Source: Trochalopteron elliotii (lineage: Eukaryota; Chordata; Aves; Passeriformes; Leiothrichidae). Taken from it: a stretch of 64,000 nucleotides of DNA. Shown piece by piece: positions 53,874 through 64,000 of the stretch. How positions within the stretch are numbered: position 1 is the first letter of the stretch; the number at the start of each line of letters is the position of its first letter. Position numbers and translations under genes: made by a program. The stretch lies in NCBI GenBank assembly GCA_024734555.1, contig JANPWX010000030.1, positions 371,888 to 435,887 of the forward strand, given 5' to 3'. A model generated the notes under the pieces. It was not told the origin of the DNA. It did not search any database and saw only the letters and a list, made by a program, of their open reading frames with translations.

Positions 53874-53876
53874 CTG
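53871..53876 (-). promoter_or_regulatory. NHSL1: NAGNAG tandem splice acceptor of the NHSL1 giant exon
   Basis: The minus strand reads ACTCCAGCAGTTGG at the exon start, so splicing can occur after the first or second CAG. The first gives KEL-A-VGTGQ and the second KEL-V-GTGQ, both in frame with the preceding phase-1 exon. The first agrees with NHSL1 as I remember it and is used here. Confidence 0.6.
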
Positions 53877-56800
53877 GAGTCAAAACAAAATAATTATTTC
53901 TTGAAGTGCAAATTCACATTTATCTTCTCACTCATTTAAAAAAAACAGCAACCCAGCAAACTGCTTGATCCCCATGCTCCTGCAGGTTATGCCTTCTGAA
54001 GAGGAATTTGCAACAATGGATTCTGCAAAGGCATCGTCTGTTTTCTGCATTTCTCTTCCCATTTTCCTTATTACCAGGAACCTTCTGCTTACAGAATCGT
54101 CTGTGCTCCTGCTGCACATTCAACACATGAAATCCTCTGTTTATGACATGGTAATAATTTCCATAGTAATCAGTTGTGTCAGAAACCAAGTAGTACTGTT
54201 TGACTTCCAGTAGGCAACGCAGCAGGAACAGACAAAAGCCTGGGAAACGTGAAGTGTGTTCCCATGCTAATGCCTCATGCAATAAAGAAAAGGGGAAGGA
54301 AATCTGGAGACTAGTATGAATAAAAGGATCTGCTTTTTACAGGAATTACACTTCAGAAAAAAACATTTCAGGAGACACAGATAGCTCTCCAAGTCCTGCA
54401 GTTTGTCTGAAAAAATGCTAACACATGGAAATACGCATTGTTTTACCACAAATAATATATATGCATAATACATATAGCAGCATTCATATTAGCATTATCC
54501 AACACTGCAAAGAAAACCATCAGATAATGTTTCTTCATACAACTACTTTCTATTTATCATAAAGGAAAAACTGTAAGAATTGGGGAAAAGAAACAGCTGG
54601 TATTGATGGTGGTCTCATCCACAGCACCATCAGGAAATAAAAAAATAACCACTTTTTCTAAAAGAAGGAAAAATCATGTATTGGTGTAACTCTCCCCACA
54701 CCCAACTTTGAAGACAATGGAATATCAGTTTTAATTCACAATATAAGTGAATATATAGTTATCGACAGAAAGGATTCCAGGGCTCTTTTAAATTTACAGT
54801 TTTATTGGTAGCCGCCTTTCAAAATCACAAACCAGAGGACTGCTTTAAAATTAGTTTGTGTAAGGCTGTTGATTGAATTCAGTTGCACTGCTGTATAAAT
54901 AGCAAGAGAGAGGCAGGCATGCTGCTGGAGATGCTGGTAAGGACGCTACACATGTCACTGTGGGGAAAACTGGTTATTTCAAGTCTCTGCCTTAGCAAGT
55001 GTCAAGGGCAATGAAGTATCATGCCTGAAAGGAATGTTCTCCTTTCATATTTACTATATGAAACTGCATTGGGAGGATAGGTATTCTCATCATGCAGCTT
55101 TAAACACCACTTAAAGGACATTTAATCATCCTGATTCTTGGCAGGCAGAAGAGGCATTTAGGGTAAGAAAAAGAAGGCTCTGAAAAGGCTGCAGTTAAAG
55201 CAGCACACACAAAAAAGATTGTTTACTTCTTTTCCTCAGGCATGTAAGTAGTCTTTCAGCAGCTTGAAGCCTAGTTAGCTTGCTTTGTGTGAATTTGCTT
55301 GCTTTCACAAAAATGCAGCCTCTTTCTACTTCTGGTAGAGGTTTGCTGCAAAGCTAGATACTCAGATGCTGGCAAATGTCTTGGATAATCTAATACAAGA
55401 TACTGTCAGAACAGATGGACTACTGCAGCCAACCAAGAAGGGGATTTGCATATTCCGTATACAGTTATTAAGAACTGTACAGTAAGAAAAATAATCTTCC
55501 TTTCCAGGTATATTTTTTCTATGGAATCAGTGCATACCTTTGGTTAAGACAGAGAAAAATACTGAAGCAGACATTACAAATGTTTCTGGACTTATGACAT
55601 CACTGATTTTAACTGCTGGTCAATTAAAAATATCTGGTAACAAAAATCTGCATGCCAAGATATGTAAATAACCAAAGAGATGGTATTTTTCTTCTTCTGC
55701 CACTGTGAAACACACATGTGCACACAAACACACATGCAGATGAGACAAAAAGATGCTGCTGGGTGGAGAATAAAGCTGTCAGCACTACAGCAAGTATCTA
55801 ATAATGTCACATACTGACCTGTGGCTGAGAGCACTTCATTTCAATGTGTGGTATGTCTGCATTGTCTTCACAGAGGAAGCTAAATGCACCCTCTTTCACA
55901 GCTAGTATAATGTAGATGAGTGTTTTATGTCTGTTCAAAATGTTACTGCTAGAGAAGGTAACTGGTGAAGTGGACTAATGCTGGACTTGCCAACCTCACC
56001 CTCTCCTTCCAAAACAAGGAGTGTTAGGACACATTTATTGGGACATACTGTTCATGGTAAATGCACAGTGATGTCTGAAAAAGAAAATTAATGGCACTGA
56101 ATAAAGAAGGCCAGTGATGACTATACCAAAATGCCTGGCACAGCAGCTCCTGCCCCTTCCCTAGGCACACATGCCCCCACAGAGCCTGGACACTGCTCGC
56201 TGCCCCAGCCAGAGCAGCACATTAACAAGAGGGCAGCATCAACAACCAGTTGCAGGATGTTGCTGAGAACCAGTGCTTATCCTGGGTTTGTTACCAGAAT
56301 AGATGTCATTTATGGTCCAGACTAATATGCTCTGGGAAACTGCCTAAATTGACTCAACAGCAGTAAATGTTCACAACCTCAATACTGCAGGGAAACCCAT
56401 CAGGGCAACTCTTTGCACTGGTACAAGGCCTCTTCTATTTAGAATGATGCAGAGTCCAAATAAACACAGGATTATGGAGAGCAAGACAGCCCAGCTTCAG
56501 AAATATAAACTGTGGGGCTACATTCTTCAATCATTCTATGGAATATGGTACGGGAAGGAATTTTGCATTGGTGTTACTATTACAGGAACATAACTTTGAG
56601 GTTTTGAAGAATTTTTTTTAGAACTGCAGTATATTCTGAAACTCGTTCAGCTTTGGTTTTGGCTTTACATGTATGCACAATCTCATGCAAAGCTGTGAGG
56701 ATTTACTCCTTTTATAGTTCTGTTTTCTGAAGAGGGACAACAGAAATCTGCAGGGAAAATTGTTCAAAAAATCAACCAGAGGAACATTTAAGACTCAGGT

Positions 56801-59800
56801 ATACTGGTAAAATGCTGATGTATTTATGATTTTGGTGAAATTCAGAGGAGGGTAGCAAGCAGTATTTTATTTGCAATTTACGAATACACTGCAAAAACCC
56901 TCACTTGCTTCCTGAGTAATACTGGAAAGTAAGCATTTTCAAACCCCCTTAAAATCTTTGTTGGCACTGCAGCTAGAAGACAAACCCATTCTAGGGGACA
57001 ACTCAAACCTTTGACTACTACACTGATAATGCTAGGTTTGACAGAAAACACCTACTTAAATAAATAGCAGTTAGAAGATAGAAGATATCTGCAACAACAA
57101 AATCCTTGAACAGAATCAGATCTTTTAAACAATTTCATCCCTAAGTCCACCTAGTTGCAGGGACAATGTGTGAGCAGACAGCAGCAAAAAATGTTGCAGA
57201 ACCAGACATCAGGTTACAGATGCTGAACATTATGAAGTCAGAAGTAGCTGCAAACTGGGTGCATGATAAATGTGGCTGAATGTAACAAAGGTCCTGTCTG
57301 CCTTTTGTATTATCCTGTGTCCAGCAGCACTGCAGTCAGTGCTATGTCCACCACAGGAGACCTGCATCTACGCTCTTCTCTTCTTTATTACCCTACTACG
57401 CTGAAAATCTCTTAGAGCACATGCTCTTCATTATTGCACGTGTTTAGTGCAGGCTCCAGCAGCAAGTAAAGAACACCCACTGTGTGGACTCTGGTGGTCA
57501 CTGGTGTTGCTCATTAGAGGGGACAGGGATTGAGAATGACAAATTTGGCAAAACTGATGGGGAAGAAAGCATGTCTGTATATAATCCCTGGGGCCAGGGA
57601 CTAGCTTCTAGCAGCCCTGCAGTGACTCTGGCTGATGTGGTGGCACCACCTTCCAGAGAATCACATGAAAGGTCCTCTACATTGAAAGGAGCATGGAAAA
57701 CTGAGGGTTTGAAAGATAAACAGCGTGTGTGTTGGTGTCACAAAGTACATGCTTGTTTCAAGAACAAAGAAGTAGTCTCTCTTACCTTCTGACAAACCAT
57801 TTCTAATGTAAGCATTTGTCTCATATGCCACAGGCAGATTCTTAAGGTATGTGGCTCTCACTGCCTCCTCACGTCCCACCTAGCAATCCTCCTGCAAACC
57901 TGGTAAACTGGCTAAGTCACTGTGCAGGCACCACAATTGAGAGTTGCAAAAAACCCCCAGGGATTCTTAATCTCTTTTACCCCAGCACTTACAAACTGAG
58001 TGATTTTAACAGACACTCTACAAGAAACAGACAAGTACACTGGGCTTATGCCAATTTTAAGGAATTTTCACTGTGCTCCACGAAGCATCTGTAATGTACA
58101 AAGGAGAAAAAAAATATTGCAGTGAATCTGGTGAAACTTTTCAGTACTACCAACTAAAAAATATCCTGAATACTTGCACATATCACTGCCACCCTGAGAG
58201 GGAGAATTCTGATGTAAACACTGGAAATTCACATTTTCTTGATTCTGTTCATTTCTCTAACCTAACAGCCTCTGGTGAAGTTTATATTCTTGGCTTCTGT
58301 GTTTTTCATCCTCCCAGCATCAAAATGCAGATTATACCTGCTTCCTAACACCTGATCTATAGATGGGTAGTGCTGGAAACATACAATGGTGGAGAACTAC
58401 AGGTACAAACCCAGTATTGGTCAAATGGCACAATAACTCTGAAACAGAGATATTCTCTCCAAAGACTGCTAAAGTTGCAAATAGAAGCAGGTGCAGAATT
58501 ACTTGGCTGGAACAGCTGGGTATTTGTGTGGTATCTCTGTAGGACCAATGGGTATCTGGGACTCTTCTTACCATAGGACCTGTAAGTTGAGTGACTGCTA
58601 CCCTGGAGGGAACTAATTGGAGAAGAGTATCAATTAAGAGGCATTTTTTAATAGAACAGCTGCATTTCCAGAGATAAGAAGGACTTATTTGCCCCCATGT
58701 TGCTGAGATGGAATTGCTTCCTCTCAGGCATGTCAATGGAGAGCTTCAACAGTCCCAAATGATAACTGAGACACCAACTGGTACTACCAGGGAGGGGTCT
58801 GAGCTGCACAGCAAGAAAGCAAATGAAGGACTGACAGTTGAGGTGTCAGTCATTCCCATCCCCATGACTGACACAAGATCCTACAGGTGACAGCGAGCTA
58901 CTGAAAAAGTGAGATAGGAAAATAAGCTGAAAAAACTCTATGAGGTCATTCCGACTCTTTGAACCCTTACATCAAGAAGGGGGGAAAAAAGTACATGGGG
59001 CAAAAAAATCACAGATCCAAAAAGACTATGGATTGCATCTCTAAGATGGAAAAAAAGGTTTTAAATAATCCAAAGAAAGTACACAGAAAGCATAAAATTA
59101 GAAGATTTTTTTGGAAACCAAGAGGACAGAAACATTCTGCGGGAATAAAAAAATCCCATCAAAATGGCCATCAGAAGAAGGAGGAATCAAAAGGTGGAAA
59201 AGCTGAAGATGTTTTCCTCTCCCCGGTTTAAGTGGGATATGTTTATTAGGAACTGTGGTGGAACTGATAGGTCTGAGACCTGCTCCTCCTGCAAGACAGG
59301 GAGGGAGTCTGGGGCACCAGAAGATGCCCACTGGTGTCTGGGACTTCACTGGTGCAGAGCTCAGGAGAAACACTCACAACCAGGTAACTTGGAACCTCCA
59401 CAAAAGAAAGTTAGTCTGGGCCAGACCCTAGAACACTGACACAAAGAAGGGACCATGGAAAGGTGGAAACCATTTTGCTGCCTTTTACTTCATCTGGAGA
59501 GCTGGTATGTGTGACAGGAGCTGATGATAACCAAGAAATGAGCAAGGCCAGTGACAGGTTATTCCAGAGAGGTGCTCATCTCTACCAAACTTCTGTTTGG
59601 GAATCATCTTCTTGTCTGAGGCGGGAATACAGGTTTGCATATAAGGTACAATGTGAAGAAGACATCTAGAGACAATGGATAATGGCAACACAGAGCAGAG
59701 AAAGCAAGAGCACTTGAAGTAAAAACTCAAAGTTTCTTGCTCTTTGTGCAGTTTTGACCCAACACTGACTCACACTAAATAGGTAGGTAATATTTATGTT

Positions 59801-61971
59801 CTGTAAGACAAGGAAGGTAATTCAGAAGTATGCAGAACTAATTTCTTTTCATTGCTGTGTTTGGCAGAGAGAAGAATGCTTTGCCTTCTCCTGTTACTTT
59901 TGTATCAATCTGCTAAGTAGTATTGAGAGGGTGCTGCAGTTAAAAAACAACTTAAAAAAGTAACTGCCATCTCTAAACTGGTAGACACCTCACATTCTTA
60001 CTGTGTCTCAGAATCCCATCTATCACACTGCATTTTATTTATGCAGAATATTTTATGCAGAATTTTCCAGTCTACACAGAGAGACTGGCTCATTCCTGGA
60101 AGACACCTGTGAAAACACAACAACATTTCAGTGCTAAAAAGCAGGAATGTTTAAAGATACTCTGAGCACATGGGTGCAGTTCATGTTTCCTTTAGTATGT
60201 CTGGCTAAGTTCTATGAGGGTACCACATCCGCTGAGCTCAGGCCAGCAGCCAGTGCAAGCCTTCTCTTCTGCTTGGTCTCTTCTGCTCCAAAGGACCCAA
60301 AGCAGCCAGGGGAGAACTCCAGCAGCTTGGCCTGACAAAGTTCTTCCAGGCTCTCTCACAAGAAATGAAAATAGTCCAAGCCTGGTTGAAGCTTTGAGGT
60401 TCTCTCAAGTTTCTGCTTCCTTCTCAAGGATAAACAAGAGGTTACAAGAATCTGCTGTATATGTTGGTTATTTAGCCTGCACGCAGCAACTCTGGCGTAC
60501 CAAGGGATTTTAATCTCTGTGTAAATATTATAGCCATTCACAGCAATGCTTTAGGGGAGAAACAAAGAGATTTATTCAGCTGAAACCACAGGGAGAATGT
60601 CAATAAGCATAATGCAATTGCTTGATTTGGAGTTTAGTCCAGATACTTGTTCCGATCAAATGAACTGTGGAATGTTTTAAAACAACTTGTTGTTTGTTTT
60701 GGGACAGCGTAAGAGAAATAGGCAATGGACTGCTACAGAAATATTTGGGGAGTGACAGGGGAGAAAAGGCAGAAAGAGCACTGAACAGGGATGGGGGAGA
60801 CTTGCAGTTATTCCCAGCCTTGCCAGCAGCCTGGTGGCTGACTGGCTAAGTCCCTTTGCTGCAGCGTGTCTGGTTTCCCCCGGTATTAAGATGAAGACAC
60901 GATCGCTCTTTTGAAGTGCACCTTGTATCTTGTGATGGAAACCAACCAATACACTAAGAGGATGGATTCTGCCATCACAGAGTTCTCCTGGCATACAATT
61001 TGCTCCCTGGAAGAGATACAATCACCACAGAACCAACATGGAGCTCCTCAGACAACTGCTGCTGTAGGGCAGATGGCTGAAGCCCTATGTGCCTGCAGGT
61101 TGTGGGCCAGGGAACCATCCAGAGAGAACTCCTACAGTGGGACACTGCCAACCCACAACTTAAAATAGAAGACAAGGAAAATCTTCAAGCAGTGCAACAT
61201 GAAATATGCTCAGTACAGAGATGAAAGACAAAAAGCAAGGTAAAAACCTGTCACCCATAGTGAACAGATTAGCAAAAGTCATAAACTTTTTTTAAGGTAT
61301 TAATTGAAGAATTCTTTTTAGGATAGATGCCAACTGCATTCTCAGTTTACTCCACCAAATAAAACTACAGTTGATGTTTTCAAGCATGAAACATCTTTTT
61401 GAAGTGGTCACAAATGTAACCTCTACATTTTGTAAATGCTTTCTTGAGGCAGAGGATTCCCATGGCAGGGCACTGTTTCATTACAGATGCTGAAGGAGCA
61501 CAATTCCACTCACAAACTTCTCTGCACGTAATTGTCTGTTTCTTGGTTTTCTCTATGCCTGACCCTCTAGCTCATTTCAAACCCACCCAGACAAGCTACA
61601 GATTTTTGCTTCTGTTTCTGAAAAATCCAGAAAAACAACCAACAGCTGCAAACATAATTAAAAAATAAATAGATGCAACATGTAAGGTAGTAAAACTTAC
61701 AAAAATCATTAATATCTGAGATGATTTCAGATGTAAAGCAACAAAATTAAGTTCTGCCAGACTATTTTAAAACTTATTCTTCCTCTACTGAGAAATAAAG
61801 TGTGGGGGGGGGGCATACTTTTATCTGTGAAGTTATAATCTGGGAGAAACTGAAATAATTTTTTTAAAAACAAACTAAAATAATACAATTTAAATGAAAG
61901 GAAGTGTCTGAAAGGTCTGCCAAAATTCAGACTGCTTCATCAGCTTTGAATTCACATCTAATACAAAGCGT

Positions 61972-62046
61972 GAACGAGGACTGCCTGAGGTAGTGTAATC
62001 TTGACTGAATAAGTCACATTTACACTGCCTCAGGCAGTCCTCCTTC
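61972..62046. repeat. Hairpin A: 27-bp arms, pre-miRNA-like shape
   Basis: Arms 61972-61998 and 62020-62046 pair with one mismatch (61975/62043) and one G/T wobble. Inside, after a 3x3 internal loop, TGACT and AGTCA pair (62002-62006 with 62012-62016) around a 5-nt loop. Total length and internal loop resemble a microRNA precursor. The arms are GGACTGCCTGAGGTAGTGTA-like, not a simple repeat. Confidence 0.9.
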
Positions 62047-62047
62047 T

Positions 62048-62149
62048 TAATAAACCCAGCTTACCTGGGTTTATTAGCTACTCCATATGTTCTAAAGGAA
62101 AGGTAACTTTCCTTTAGAATATATAGAATAGCTAATAAACCCAGGTAAG
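62048..62149. repeat. Hairpin B: 43-bp near-perfect arms with GTAA loop, plus nested 12-bp hairpin
   Basis: Arms 62060-62102 and 62107-62149 pair over 43 positions with two mismatches (62081/62128 and 62084/62125) and one wobble (62089/62120); the loop is GTAA. Overlapping it, 62048-62059 pairs perfectly with 62065-62076 around CTTAC, so TAATAAACCCAG occurs at 62048 and again inside the right arm, with its complement in the left arm. Three alternating copies of one short word within 100 bp point to template switching or a fold-back element. Confidence 0.92.
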
Positions 62150-62655
62150 TTATTGCCAATCAAATAACACCGATACTTAAGGGGTTGCCAAAACTGAACT
62201 GGAAAATACGTTTTTCACTCTTGATGCAATCTTCAGTAGATTCAGGAAGGCATCCGTGAACTGATTTACTCCACAAGTAATTACTCACAAGCCAATACAC
62301 CTGCCCACTTTGGTTTTGCTTTGGTGAACATCCTGGAGAAGATGACCAAATGTGAAGGAAAGCAATAAAGTCCACAAACCTTACATCCCTGCAGAGTTTC
62401 ATTGTACCAGTACACCATTTTCCAAACACCCTGGTCCCTTTAACAGATGGAGGTCAACAGATTAAAGGTCCCAACTTCCCAATGCAAGAGGTGGCAAGGA
62501 GGCACACATGTATTTGGAACTGAAATAGGCTATCAGACTGTATTTGGTTTCATGAGCACTGGTAATGTTATTAATAATGATCATTATTAATATAATGAGT
62601 AATGATGAGCAGTGACAATGAACAGTGGATGGAATACAGTTCTGATGAGCCATAC

Positions 62656-62787
62656 CTAGCTCCTTTTGTATGTTGTCAGGGATTCCTGTAATAGTCTTTC
62701 TCCTTTTGACTTTCTTCGGCCGTCTTACCACCGTGTCTGTGTAAATTAGAGACCGCCGAATGCTGGCCTGGCGGTCGAAATTCTCCC
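62656..62787 (-). CDS. NHSL1: NHSL1 exon with GENFDRQ block
   Basis: The 132-bp exon follows acceptor catgtattag and ends at CTAG|GTATGG. It encodes two bases of a Gly codon, then ENFDRQASIRRSLIYTDTVV, RRPKKVKRRKTITGIPDNIQ and KEL, then one base. The FDRQAS.RRSL and KRRKTI.G.PDNIQ motifs are diagnostic of the NHS family, downstream of the N-terminal WAVE-homology domain encoded further right outside the window. The basic RRPKKVKRRK run could act as a nuclear-localisation or membrane-binding patch (inference). Exon length is a multiple of three with phase 1 at both ends, so skipping would keep the frame. Confidence 0.94.
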
Positions 62788-64000
62788 CTAATACATGGTA
62801 GAACAAGCAAAGCAACATTACTTCCAAGCACACTGACATCATGCACTTTCTTCCACTACTTTTGTTGTAGAAATGGAAAAAAAGGCATTAATAAATGGTG
62901 TTAAGCTTGGTCCTACAATGAAGGTTTACACTGAAGGAAGATACAGCACACTGTCACAGTAAGGCTTTACACACAAATATCCATTACACAGTACTGCATG
63001 TCTGAAAAGGAATTTTGACCTCCTGACCCCAGCTCATATTTGGTGAGAGCAGCTCTAATTCCACAAGCAAAGAGAACCCTTGCTTTAATTTGGCCCTTCA
63101 TAGGTTTTTCTGTGGTTTTGTTAATTTTAAGTAATGAGCTGCAGAAAAAGCAAATCTGCTCATGAAAATGAAAGATCACAATGGTGTATGCAGGAACAGA
63201 CATTGCTATTGGCAACAGCTATTACGATGCCTCTGCACAGCTCCATCATTAACTCGTATGAGGCCCTTCTATTTCATTCCAAGTTGCTCTGAACCTGTCA
63301 AATGTACCACATTTCTGGTGTTGATCTTTTAACACGAATACAAATAAGAACCACGGAGCACGCAGAGATCAAACTGATCTTGTGGACTCATAAATATTTC
63401 AGAGTGAAAGCTGCTTAAAACTGAAACTTTACAGATGATTATAAAAATATACAATGGCAAGAACTAAAAAAAAATCTGTAAGTGCACTTTGCCAGACAAA
63501 GCCTTATGATGACCATGTGCTGTATTGTAATGGGACCCAGAAGAACCACTATCATAAAGCAGCTTTTCTTTAGGAATTCACTTTTGTTTAGAGGTTTATA
63601 ATTTGGCCATTTCACTAGTAGTAAGATAAAGATTGCCCTATAGATCATGACCTAATTCCCTGTCACTTCTAAAAATTTAAGTGACCCCACCATAGCTCAC
63701 CTGTAAGTTCCCTTTTTCAAAGTTTAAGCATTTTAAAGCACTGCTCAATGTCCTTTAGAGGACCCATTTAAAACTTAAAGGCAGAAAAACCTTGATATAC
63801 ACTGTACATTTTTTTTTTATTGTACACCTTTTTTGAAAATTGATGACCAAATTATTTACCTCTAAAAAGTGATTAATGCACGGTAACTAATACATCATAA
63901 AAATGACCCCTGGCTGACAGCACATCAGTACGATGTGCGTCGTGCGAGTAGCATAGAAAACCTCATTACCTCTACAACAGTTAAAGACACAGTCATATAT
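62788..64000 (-). other. NHSL1: NHSL1 intron, continuing past the window edge
   Basis: The sequence right of the GENFDRQ exon contains no further NHSL1 coding exon that I can recognise, so upstream exons lie beyond the window. It is AT-rich without clear repeats. Confidence 0.7.

Larger units (their letters stand above)
53874..62655 (-). other. NHSL1: NHSL1 intron with hairpin cluster
   Basis: This 8.8 kb intron lies between the 132-bp exon and the giant exon, which join in phase to give KEL-A-VGTGQ, so no coding exon is needed in between. I recognise no exon, LINE or LTR in it. The notable content is the hairpin cluster at 61972-62149 and a G10 run near 61804-61813. Confidence 0.75.

Noticed and set aside
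58959..59439. Lys-rich and mixed open frames in the NHSL1 intron, considered as an extra exon
   Set aside because: The flanking NHSL1 exons join in phase without it, and the products are low-complexity.

Overview
The window is nuclear DNA of a bird, most likely a songbird. Genes are spliced and widely spaced, intergenic DNA is AT-rich, and the repeats are CR1 LINE 3' ends plus short ERV LTRs of a type I associate with passerine genomes. Clade is judged from repeat style and gene order; no search was run. The gene order ARFGEF3 - SMIM28 - (HEBP2-like remnant) - NHSL1 matches the human 6q23-24 block as I remember it.

Layout, left to right. At 151-342 (+) is the last coding exon of ARFGEF3 (BIG3), followed by a probable ~6.9 kb 3'UTR ending at paired AATAAA signals near 7226-7250. 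From 7.3 to 19.2 kb is gene-poor DNA with three LTR elements. SMIM28, a small single-pass membrane protein with a PPxY tail, is split over two exons at 19269-19379 and 25813-26211 (+). Its 6.4 kb intron carries two CR1 fragments in opposite orientations. From 26.8 to 38.3 kb is intergenic, with a near-perfect 27-bp-arm hairpin at 27310-27377 and a CR1 at 31.0-31.4 kb. At 38313-38573 (+) is a short reading frame that looks like a diverged terminal exon of HEBP2 (SOUL family). I could not find the other HEBP2 exons.

From 43.6 kb to the right edge everything belongs to NHSL1, read on the minus strand. It has a probable 3'UTR (43615-45574) carrying an antisense-oriented LTR, then four coding exons: 45575-46295, 49783-49912, the giant 50457-53873, and 62656-62787. 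Splice phases agree at every junction. The N-terminal (WAVE-homology) exons lie beyond the right edge.

The genes do not form an operon-like unit. ARFGEF3 concerns trafficking and secretory granules, NHSL1 is an actin/WAVE regulator, and SMIM28 is uncharacterised. The least explained features are a cluster of strong hairpins at 61972-62149 in an NHSL1 intron, the isolated hairpin at 27.3 kb, a small CpG-dense GC-box patch inside the NHSL1 intron at ~48.9-49.05 kb, the HEBP2-like relic, and a three-codon uORF whose stop overlaps the SMIM28 start codon. I found no CRISPR array, tRNA, rRNA or intact mobile-element coding region.
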